DNA from: Sipunculus nudus
Taxonomy: Eukaryota > Annelida > Sipuncula > Golfingiida > Sipunculidae
Length of the DNA: 64,000 bases
Direction of reading: 5' to 3'
Assembly: GCA_026874595.1 (NCBI GenBank)
Contig: CM049309.1
Coordinates: 45,724,079 to 45,788,078, forward strand
This document shows positions 55,503 to 64,000 of the stretch, one piece after another. The notes under the pieces were generated by a model, which made no database searches, was not told the DNA's origin, and saw only the letters and a program-made list of their open reading frames with translations. Within the stretch, counting starts at the first letter, position 1, and every line of letters begins with the position of its first letter. Position numbers and translations under genes: made by a program.

Positions 55503-58500
55503 GTGAAATATTTTATCATAAATATCTTAATTACAAAGTCTGTCAATCCTTCCGGTTGTCTAATTCTGGTCATGTACTCCAGTCAAACCACACTACAGGA
55601 TTCACATATATAAAACAGGTGTTTAAGAGCAGTCTTGACAGTATACAAACTCCGATCTTGGGGTAGGTAAATTGGATAACAATCCAGTGGTTGAGACACG
55701 GGCGCTTGAGTCCCTATTAACACGATATATATGTTTTGACAATGTATTTATTATTATGATAAACTGTTTAACGCGATTGCAAACCTATGGGCAAAAATCC
55801 CCCCCCCCCAAATGCTTTCAGCAAAGGGGGTCGTATTCGTCATAACTTTATTATCATAACATATACCTTGATAAACCGTATATCATGTAAAAAGGGATTC
55901 AGGTGCCTGTGGCTGAGTGACACTTGCTAACATTGGTGGAACACATAACGACATGCACGCGTGTTGTTGATTTTTGTTTTATATTCGCATACATGACTGG
56001 TAAAGAGAAATTAGATACATATGGTAGGTCTGTCACATAATGTGCAAGCTCACAAGTATCTCAAACCACATCAGCCACAAGAATTTCAGAGAGTTTAAAC
56101 ATTGGGTCTGTTAAGTTAACCTTTTACCAATTTTGCTGAGAAATAACAAAAATAGCCCCTTGCATGCATTTCAAGGTATTTGACTGGGGTAAAACAGACA
56201 ATACCAGATGACATCTTCAAAACTCAGTAACCAGTGTACGCAAGAGCCCTCCCCGGAAACCAGACCAGACTTGATATAGCCACACACAAAAATTAATTGT
56301 TCTACGGGTTTGCCGCACCAATAATTCATGCATTTTTTTTTTGCAAATAGGGACCAGTTCCTCAATAATTTTGCTAATGGGTGCTCCTGTTTCGAATCCT
56401 TAAAGGGGCCAAATCACCTGGTAAAACATGACGAATAAACACCATTAATAGCTTTTCTCCTTTAAAATAAATATGAATCTGCCAAAATATTGACCCGAAA
56501 CTGTAAACTCCTGTAAACCAGTTTTAAATACAGGGTACCTGGCGCGATCACAAAAGTCAACATAAACACAGTGCGTGCTTCGCCCATGCCCGAACACGTG
56601 TCAGTCAGGAGATGCCTTGACGGACTTGGCACAAAAAATGTAATACATGTTCCCGCTGGTTGAAACATAACGTTTCCTGCTTACAATCGGACCTCCAGAC
56701 ACGCGGCCTTGTAATGATGAACAGACACAAGTTGACTATGTGTACCAACACGCAGAGCCATAACAAGGTGTTAAACAGACATATGCGCGGTACTTTGTGT
56801 GTTGGGATGGTTTTGCTGGGGAACTTTCGTATAAAGTAAAACTGAACTGATAGTCTGAAAAAATAAGCATAATATTCTTCCTGATAATGCCCCTTTAATG
56901 AATTCTTAAAGGTACATTGACTAAATTGACTTAACGGACTGTTGTGTTGATAATATGGACATTTTTAGGAATTTGTGCATTTTTTATATTTTTTTTCCCT
57001 ATCAGCTTGTCATAATCCAAAAAGTGTGTCTTTACCGGTAAATTAAAAAAAAATCGCATACTCGCATGGTATTTTTGTCCCTCGAGTCCGTTAACAAATA
57101 TTTATACATTTTTGTGTGGCCTAAAACAAACATTCATTGTTTCCAGAGATTTTCCTCCAAAACTACAGAACGTGGGCAGACGGCGATTACCTAAATTCAG
57201 ATTGGATAACTGAAATAACGGACTTCAATGACTGTCATCGTGCCAAGAGATTTGGCCCAGTTACTGGAATGAGGATCTGGATAACCAAGTGGCGTGATGA
57301 TCCAGTGATTGGAGGTAATTTTAAAACTGTTCTGATATACTGTGGAGACTTTAGCCCCACATCCCGATCACTGAAGCAAAATCATTTCGTATTAAAGTTT
57401 ATATAGATACCCATAATAAGCTTAAAAATGAACATAAATGTTTTCCTTGAAACAAAATTTCAAAATTCATTTTAAACAAAAACAAACATGGTAGAAAATA
57501 CAGTTTTCAGGGGCGGATCTAGGATATAGGAAAAGGGGGGGTCCAACCCAAAAGGACAAATCAAAACCTTAAAAAAAAGGTCCTCAGGTTTGAAAAAGGG
57601 GGGGGGGGGGCAAAATTTTGTCTGAAGCCCTTAAAAAAACGTTTCTGATGGAAAAAGGGGGGTCCGGACCCCCTGGCCCCCACCCCCTGGCCCCCACCCC
57701 CTGGATCCGCTTCTGGTTTTTATTCGCTCCTCTATGATGTGACGTATTCTGGTAAACCCAACGTCCGTCCGTCTATACTGAGTTTTAGTGTCGATGTGAT
57801 AACTTACCGTATTTTTGTAGGATTTCCATGAAACTTGCAATAACTACTAACCAATATATTATTTCGCTTGAGTTCGATTATGGGCAAACACCACGCATAT
57901 TTAGTCAGGTCAGAGGTCACTATAGGTTACTTTGTGGTCTCACGATCACTGAAGCAAAACCATTCTATTCTATTTTATTTAGACACTTCTACTCAAGCTT
58001 AAAAAATTAACATTTATGTTTTCATTGAAACAAAATTTGAAACTTCTTATTTAAAAAAAAATACATGCTCTCAGTAAGAGCAGGTTTTAGGTAATATGTA
58101 GCCGGCACATTTCTTGGCCACAGCCATAACAACCATCTTATTTGGATAACATTATGCTGGATAATATTTAGTTACCCATTATCGTGCACAATGTTTAGTC
58201 AATGTAAGATATTACTCCTGTTCGGATCTGTTATTTTACAAATTGCATTTCCAACACTCAATTACATCTCAAAACAAATTTCATATCACAAACAGAAACA
58301 GCGTCATCTGAAGTTAATAACTAAAAAATTAATAATCAACTCTCTGGTTAAATCCAGTTTGTATTTTGTCGCTGTTCGTCTATTTTTCAAAAGAATATAT
58401 GTGATTTCCTGCTTAGTCTACATGCAAATTATTGAACTGTAGGTAATTCTTGTTAGAAAAGATCTTATAACGCCTCTGTGGCGGATGTATGAGCTTGTTT

Positions 58501-59579
58501 ACCAACAATCTTTTTGTAAACACAGCAATGTTGACACACCAAAAAAACATGTAAACTGAGGTGCATGGTTGTTAATATGCGGAATTTGAACGGTCACTAG
58601 TTGCAAAACGCCTTCTGCTTTGTTTGACTTGCCGCCAGATGTCCTTGTTGAATGTGTTTTGGATTATTTTTCCCTTATAAAAGGTTCAAGGAATTTTTTT
58701 TTAGTTAGACGTAAGTTACTGGAATAGATCCCATCTGGTTCTTGTCATGGTGCGCGCGGGTATATTACAGCATAGACTGATGCTTTTTTTTCATGGATTA
58801 TTTGTGCCTATCGCCTCAAGTTGAAATATCATACAGAAATCAATGAATTTTTTTATCAATATGGTTACCATTTAAAAGTTCACAACACTGAATTTAAAAT
58901 GATGTACACGATTGATCGGTCTAAAAATTTGAATGTGAATACATTTTGACTGACTTTAAATAATGTTTTTTTTTCAGGGATGCTAACTGGAATCACTGTT
59001 GTAATAGACCCCCTTTATTTAATCACGTGAGATAAAAGAAAGCACAATGGATATAACTTTCAATAATAATGCTGACATTTATTTTTTTTTTATTTTTAAG
59101 GTATTGAAATGTTCTATGGATACTTTGGCCTCAGTGGAATCCGTGGCACTGACGGAGGGGAAATGTTTGAATTTCATCTGAAGCCAGGTGAGAAAATCGT
59201 GAGAGCAGCCGTCGAGAAGGGTTGGCTTCTTGAATCACTAACGTTTGAAACAAACACTGGACGGCAATTTGGTCCCTACGGTCGTCAAAGTGTGGGATTC
59301 ATCAAAGAGGACCCATTTGAGGATGGTCTTGTCGAAGGGGACTATTATCTCGGTTACATCTCGGGCACCGTAGTTGATACACAAGAATCAGCTGCTATAA
59401 CTAAGTTGAAATTCTTTTGGGCCTGCGAAGTTGATCCTGAAGGCTCTGACAACCCTGACTCCGAAGATGACGAAGAATCATCGTTGGATTTATCCTTTAG
59501 TTCAACATCACTACCATCATCTTCATATGAGGAAGAGGAAGAAGAAGAGGAAGAAAAGGAAGACAATTGTCAGTTTTGA
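54683..59579 (+). CDS. BTB-BACK-jacalin lectin-like protein, three coding exons (whole gene)
   Basis: Exons 54,683-55,502, 57,147-57,314 and 59,101-59,579 join in phase 1 at both junctions and give 488 residues. Residues about 16-120 are a BTB/POZ domain (DVTLQTEE, RAHKIILSSFSEYFAAMF, YAYTNKADF, LFKTADFLQVESL). Residues about 121-270 are a BACK domain (CTKFMAHNICPQNCFETLEF, KLLSKVRLPYLP). Where kelch-type proteins have kelch repeats, residues about 274-440 are jacalin-like: GPVTGMRIWI, RGTDGGEMFEF, GRQFGPYGRQSVGF and YLGYISGTVV. A Ser/Glu-rich acidic tail ends the protein. BTB-BACK proteins usually adapt substrates to Cullin-3 ubiquitin ligase, and jacalin domains bind sugars; a glycan-reading adaptor is a guess. 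A good acceptor at 54,655 suggests a noncoding first exon upstream. Confidence 0.85.
55503..57146. other. Intron 1 of the BTB-jacalin gene
   Basis: Holds a TTAA-type MITE (56,398-56,899) and a C10 run near 55,800. Nothing else identified. Confidence 0.6.
56398..56899 (-). mobile_element. TTAA-type MITE, copy C
   Basis: Ends CCTTAAAGGGGCC and TAATGCCCCTTTAATG are inverted repeats at TTAA. Reverse complemented, the interior follows copies A and B at 17.7 and 20.7 kb, for example CAGTTTTACTTTATACG, CAGCAAAACCATCCCAAC, TTTAACACCTTGTTATGG and GCCGCGTGTCTGGAGGTCC. Confidence 0.8.
57147..57314 (+). CDS. BTB-jacalin gene exon 2: N-terminal part of the jacalin-like domain
   Basis: A symmetrical phase 1-1 exon of 168 bases. 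The acceptor is TTGTTTCCAG and the donor GGAG|GTAATT. It encodes EIFLQNYRTWADGDYLNSDW, ITEITDF and RFGPVTGMRIWITKWRDD. The G-x-x-x-G-I/M-R-x-W strand is typical of jacalin folds (ITGIRVW-like). Confidence 0.82.
57315..59100. other. Intron 2 of the BTB-jacalin gene
   Basis: Contains a GGATCC-ended MITE (57,509-57,716), a ~120-bp block present twice (57,365-57,490 and 57,945-58,060, around CGATCACTGAAGCAAAA), and a ~330-bp block at 58,370-58,700 that recurs downstream of the gene at 61,290-61,690. Confidence 0.6.
57509..57716. mobile_element. GGATCC-ended MITE, compact copy
   Basis: The left end CAGGGGCGGATCTAGGATAT is mirrored by CCCCTGGATCCGCTTCTGG on the right. The interior has GGGGGGGTCCAACCC, AAAAAGGGG runs and GGTCCGGACCCCC. 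It is the same family as the split copy at 43,576-45,438. Confidence 0.65.
59101..59579 (+). CDS. BTB-jacalin gene exon 3: rest of jacalin-like domain and acidic tail
   Basis: The acceptor ATTTTTAAG completes Gly in phase 1, then GIEMFYGYFGLSGIRGTDGG, EKIVRAAVEKGWLLESLTFE, TNTGRQFGPYGRQSVGF, YYLGYISGTVVD and AITKLKFFWACE. F/GPYG and ISG spacing match the last strands of jacalin-related lectins. The tail from about residue 443 is DSEDDEESS then a Ser-rich run and nine Glu, ending KEDNCQF and TGA. Confidence 0.85.
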
Positions 59580-59695
59580 TTTTCCCATCCAGCTTCATGC
59601 GATGAACATACTGTGGTTGGCTTTATTGACTGAAATTTTGCGATTTTTTTTTAAGTTTGAACGTTTCATTTTCGCGGTTGCACTAGAACCTATAA

Positions 59696-59701
59696 AATAA
59701 A
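59696..59701 (+). terminator. Polyadenylation signal AATAAA of the BTB-jacalin gene
   Basis: AATAAA lies 117 bases past the stop, followed by AGTACAGCAG and a T-rich run at 59,740. Position and context fit a normal 3' UTR end. Confidence 0.7.
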
Positions 59702-60095
59702 GTACAGCAGTATTTGTATAAGTTCTGCGATACCTCACTAATTTTTTTAATAGTCATTATATCTTGTGACCTGTGTCACAGTCGATATATCATCAGTGAT
59801 ATCGCATGTTTTGTAGAAATCAATTAAGGGACCTACGATCCCATGCACGGATTGATGAACCTTGTATTCAGAGGTATTATAAATAGTCAGTTTTTGCATG
59901 CAGATGGATCTTCCCCTCTTGTTCATCTTAATTGATGGGACATCTTTCATATTCGCGATTAGTTCCTACTCACAATATCGCGAAATTAAAACCTTCGCAA
60001 ATAAAAACAACCACAGTACATTGAAGCTGAAGACAATGAAGTGGAAAAGCATTGCACAAAATAAACACATCTAATTTTTCACTGCTTCTTACGAT
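59702..60095. other. Intergenic, nothing identified
   Basis: AT-rich sequence with no recognisable feature. Confidence 0.5.
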
Positions 60096-60109
60096 TTATT
60101 GAAATTCAT

Positions 60110-60530
60110 TTTACTGTCAAATCATTGGTTATGGAAATACTGTTTATTCAATCCATTGCAGAATCATGGGCCATGGAAATACTTATATTCGTTCTACTGC
60201 CGAATAATGGTCCATGATAATACTGTTTATTCGTTATACTTCCAAGTCATGGGCCATGGAAATACTGTTTGTTCGTTCTACTGCCCAGTCATGGGTCACG
60301 GAAATACTGCCTATTCGTTCTACTGCCAAATCATGGATCATGGAAATACTGTTTATTCGTTCTACTGCCGAATCATGGTTCATGGAAATACTGTTCATTC
60401 TTTCTACTGCCAAATCATGGTTCATGGTAAAACTGATTATTCGTTCCTCTGCCGAAACATGGTTCATGGAAATACTGTATATTCGTTTTACTGACGAATC
60501 ATAGGTTATAGTAATATTATTGATTCGTTA
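60110..60530. repeat. 42-bp tandem repeat, about ten units, open in several frames
   Basis: The unit runs CATGGAAATACTGTTTATTC then GTTCTACTGCCAAATCATGG plus two bases. Because 42 is divisible by three, frames on both strands stay open and read as 14-residue repeats such as HGNTVYSFYCQIMV. No start context, splice signal or family resemblance supports a gene. The outer units are more diverged. Confidence 0.9.
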
Positions 60531-61289
60531 TTTTCCTATTAAATAATTGGACTTTTTTGGATTCGAAGATATTTTGAATCACCATAGGGTTGGTGAATGT
60601 TCTATTAATACAAGAGTAACTTATATCCGTGCTTTTAATATCCAAGCGATAGCACACTTAAGCTTGTATATAAGAAGAGGGCGTTAATATGCAATCTTAA
60701 CGCAGTACTCGATACTTTATACAAATTTTTATAGAGATCTGAAGTAGCACAAATTAATTCGTTGAAACTAAAGTGGCAAATAAACAAATGCTTACAACTC
60801 AGGATATATTAACTGGAACGAACTTGATGCGTTTTAAAATATGTTTTTACATGTATTTTCTAGAGTAGTAACAAAATATAGAAGTATTTTTATATTGTGA
60901 GAAGCATATATATGCATGCAGTAAAGCCTAGTTTTGTATACCTTAGCTTATATATACCCTAGACACCTCATGAATATTCCCATTTGCTTTTATTCAGTAT
61001 TTTTCATATTCAGAAGAGAAATTTATATCAATTTTACTGTTTATACCAGTGGTAAACTTTTGTAAACGGTGCTGGTGTTAGTGATACATTGCGATTTAAT
61101 GACATTTTCTTTTTTATGTTAATTGAATTTAGTGCGTGTGTTCATTGTTTGAAGTTTAAAAGATCTCTTTTTTTTCAGGCCAATCCTACTTACTGTAGTA
61201 CACTCGTTCGTCTAATATATCTTAATAAAGTGGTATGTTTTGATGTTTCATGTGCGTTTGTCTGATTATTGAAGTTCTCTTTTTTAAAG
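60531..61289. other. Intergenic, nothing identified
   Basis: AT-rich sequence. A T8CAG acceptor-like site lies near 61,179, but no exon with family resemblance follows. Confidence 0.5.
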
Positions 61290-61690
61290 CCGGCTATTAC
61301 TCTACCTTTTCTATAGAATTTATGATTTCTTGTTTACTCTGTGTACATAATCAGTAATTAACTTTAGGTGATTCCTGTTCAAAAAAGTTCTTATAATACC
61401 TCTGTGGTCGCTGTTGACAAACAGAAAAAAAAAAACATGTAACCTAAGGTGGTTGAATCCATATGTACGGAAGTTGAAGGGTCACTGGTTGCAGAACGTC
61501 CTTTTGCACAACTCAGGTTCGTATATATGACTCGCTACCACATGTCCTTTTTAATGTGTTTGGATAATGTTGATGTCCCGCCCATGTTATAAACATGTAA
61601 CATGTTATACACAAAAAGGACAGCCTGTGTGCGGTGTGATTGGCGTTTGCTTACCTATTTTTATAAAAGTTTCAAGGGATTATTTTTGTT
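61290..61690 (+). repeat. Second copy of a block from intron 2 of the BTB-jacalin gene
   Basis: Shares with 58,370-58,700, in order, a TAGGTRATTCYTGTT block, CTTATAAYRCCTCTGTGG, AAAACATGTAAMCT, a GGTCACTRGTTGCARAACG block, ATGTCCTTKTTGAATGTG-like words and TATAAAAGKTTCAAGG. The copies differ by several indels. Confidence 0.7.
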
Positions 61691-61708
61691 GGTAAAAAAA
61701 TGTAAAAG

Positions 61709-61993
61709 TTGTAGGTTATTATTCTCCTTCCCAGTAACTGGCACAGAAGACTTTACAAATTAACTTCCAGGAGCTAGTTCCCTGGGGACGCCACGGAACC
61801 CACACAAGGTTTTCAAGTCGCTAGGGCCCGCCATTTTGTAATGCTGGGTAGACATATAAGTACACTTGTGGCTGAGACCTTGCTAACACTTTGCTTAACG
61901 GTCTTAGCGCGAAGAAGTGAGAGGCTACGGGATTCGAACCCATGACCGCTTCATCACAGGTCTGGCACCTTTGCCATTACACCACCACGCTCC
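61709..61993 (-). mobile_element. tRNA-derived SINE, copy 2
   Basis: Read on the minus strand: GGAGCGTGGTGGTGTAATGG (A-box region), then GTCATGGGTTCGAATCCCG (B-box), then the same body as the SINE at 11,724-12,014, including TATGTCTACCCAGC, GGCGGGCCCTAGCGAC, GTCCCCAGGGAACT and AAAGTCTTCTGTGCCAG. The head is closer to a tRNA than copy 1, but the sequence past it is non-tRNA. Confidence 0.85.
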
Positions 61994-64000
61994 ACATATA
62001 GATGTATAAGATAGCGGAATAGGCCCCTTTAAATCCATATTTGTTTTCCCCTCCTACTGAGAAACTGTCCATGGTGAATATTGTCCCACACCCCCCCCCC
62101 CACACCCCTCGTGACTTTGTCCAAGAATATATGTTAATTACATCAATATATGACAACCATTCAGAGTTAGATGGGGAAAACGCCGTTGATTCTAATGGCA
62201 TCTAAGAAGTACAGTCAGAACATATTAAAAGTAACATTAAAACATAGCATTCCGTACCGGACTGCAAGACGTCTGAAGGCTTTGGCCTTTGATCTGGGTA
62301 ACGAAATATTTGTTTTCTGTTACAATATGGACAACCAGCTCAATTTTATCTAAATTTACTATATACCTTTACACTTTGTACACACTTGTACATTATAGAA
62401 TGGTATACATGACGCGATATAACGTGGATGTTGCACATGTTCACTTACATAATTTAACCAAAGCTATAACCCATGATTCTAATTCGGAAGATCGCCAGGG
62501 AAGCAATTTCAACAAAATACACATTTTCTTCGATCAACTCTTGTAACATTTTACATAAGCATTCCCAACCGGCTCTGGATCTCATTCCAACAGAGTCTTG
62601 GATTTAGTGTCATTCACCTTCAGGTCAGGTGCTGGCCATGTATTGTCTATACTATATAGTTTATGTCACAGTACAGGCCATGCATGGATTAAACATGCAT
62701 GTCATAGAAGATTCTAAAAAATAAGGCACGTTGGCATTGATAAATTGTATTTCTGTTTATATTTATAAATGAAATACAGGCCACAAGTTATGACGTCACA
62801 ACTGTTAAACTGTTATTAAAGCTCTGTGAAACATACGTGTAAGACCGTATAAAACAGCCCCAAAACTGGTGTCTCTCTCCGTGTTATAATTCCCCGAATT
62901 TCACCAGCACAACCTGATTTTTCAAAAGTTTCTACATCACTCCCCCTTAGTGCAACATTTAGTTTTCACGTCTTCGACAAAGACTACCACCTGCCGGCAG
63001 ATGTATGTACCAATTTATATCTTTCAGGTTGGACAACTTGCATGCTCAACAAATAATTCTTAACTACATATGTCTCAGAGACTGTAAATGTCTTTATGAA
63101 AATCTTTCCATTTAATGAAAAAAAAAACGGTTTAAGGATTAAAAAGCAATAGAAAAAAATAAATAATAAAAAATTATAGTAAGTTTAATTATAAAATAAA
63201 CAAATATTCAAGCAATTGAAAGCATTATTAATCAGTCAGGTTAATGTTTATTCTAATAATAAGTTCTAAATCTTGAAATATTTGACAGATAATATCTTAA
63301 GTATAAAAATATCATGCAGAAGTTATTGTTTACACCGGAAGCAGGGAACTCCTTTTTCGGAACGAGGCTTTAATCGGCCATGTTTGACGGGTCGAACGGG
63401 CCTGTCGTGGGAAACCACTCGGATAACGGTCGCTTCACAAGTTGTCAGTATCGTAACTTTTCTGTTATTTCACATGCCCGTTTGGATTAAGTGATATTCC
63501 GGCTTGGTGTTAACGGATTTTACGTAGTACCGCTTTTTTGTGGCAAAAACAGCCCTACTGAAAGTTGAAAAGAGCGCTTGTATTTGAGGCCAGGGGTGTA
63601 CCCATTACCCCGTGTTGTGAGGAACCCGTTGGCATTCTTGGAGCGGAGACTTCCATTCTAAGTACATCTAAATCCCAGTGTGGCTCGGATTCAGCACGTT
63701 GGGGTTGACGAATTATGATATGGGAAAAAGTAAGTTGCAGGGCATCATCATGCAGTCGGTCATTGAAACATGAAGATGACATGCATGACTCAATCAACTG
63801 ATTGATGTTGTCATTTATTTATTGATAGTGGGAACTCAAGTGAATCAAAAACTATTACTAGCATTAGTATGAGGAAGATAAAATGCCACAAGTCTATCCT
63901 GCAAATTTTTATGAGTTGGGGGGAAAATAAGTATTGTAACTTGTCCCATTAAAACAGGATTGTATCATTAATGGTAATGCCTAAAATATGCCATTGGGCA
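61994..64000. other. Intergenic right end of the window, nothing identified
   Basis: Contains a C13 run near 62,090 and short open frames on both strands, none with recognisable domains. A gene running off the right edge cannot be excluded. Confidence 0.45.

Noticed and set aside
55503-55666. Continuation of the BTB exon frame past the GTGAAA donor
   Set aside because: The 54 extra residues match no domain, whereas splicing at 55,502 joins in phase to a jacalin-like exon. An intron-retaining short isoform remains possible.
61860-61993. tRNA gene on the minus strand
   Set aside because: A- and B-box are present but the acceptor and anticodon arms do not pair, and the sequence continues as a SINE body shared with 11.7 kb.
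63555-63797. Minus-strand 80-codon frame near the right edge
   Set aside because: Slightly GC-richer than its surroundings, but no family resemblance and no splice structure I could support.

Overview
The window looks like nuclear DNA from a spiralian animal, most likely a bivalve mollusc. It is AT-rich, its genes have short exons with GT/AG introns, and long intergenic stretches are full of microsatellites, minisatellites, MITEs, tRNA-derived SINEs and GTCCGTC-type repeats that I associate with bivalves. There are no operons, bacterial signals or rRNA genes. The bivalve call is inferred from gene and repeat style, not from a database match.

Region by region: 1-8.4 kb has no gene I can support, only microsatellites and repeat fragments. 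From 8.47 to 43.04 kb the minus strand carries one gene of 13 coding exons. I resolved it exon by exon: every phase agrees, and the 3,291 coding bases give exactly 1,096 residues. It encodes a membrane-anchored six-cupredoxin multicopper ferroxidase of the hephaestin/ceruloplasmin family, with a signal peptide, all eight trinuclear-cluster histidines, three His-Cys-His-Met type 1 copper sites and a C-terminal membrane segment. It would oxidise Fe(II) outside the cell.

Its introns are heavily invaded. Intron 2 (21.5-26.4 kb) is nearly all a 59-bp minisatellite whose unit contains the last ~30 coding bases of exon 2 plus its splice donor. Intron 1 (16.3 kb) holds about 248 copies of a 32-bp satellite (26.75-34.69 kb) and a complete but decayed 5,032-bp Mutator-like transposon (35,298-40,329). 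That transposon has 51-bp inverted repeats, a 9-bp target duplication, and PHD-like, OTU-protease and MULE-transposase coding regions. Other introns carry a LINE endonuclease fragment, a SINE, and TTAA-flanked MITEs, one of which abuts and appears to supply the splice acceptor of exon 6.

43.5-53.8 kb is intergenic: a nested repeat (43.6-45.4 kb), tandem repeats at 46-47 kb and a two-unit repeat at 49.7-51.2 kb. A 594-bp MITE (53.84-54.43 kb) precedes the second gene on the plus strand at 54.68-59.58 kb. Its three phase-matched coding exons (488 residues) join a BTB-BACK module to a jacalin-like lectin domain and an acidic tail, an unusual replacement for kelch repeats. 59.7-64 kb has a 42-bp tandem repeat, a duplicated block also found in the intron of the BTB-jacalin gene, a second copy of the SINE, and no further gene I can support.

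The two host genes show no obvious functional link. The main interest is how mobile and tandem DNA has reshaped the ferroxidase gene, and the BTB-BACK-jacalin architecture.
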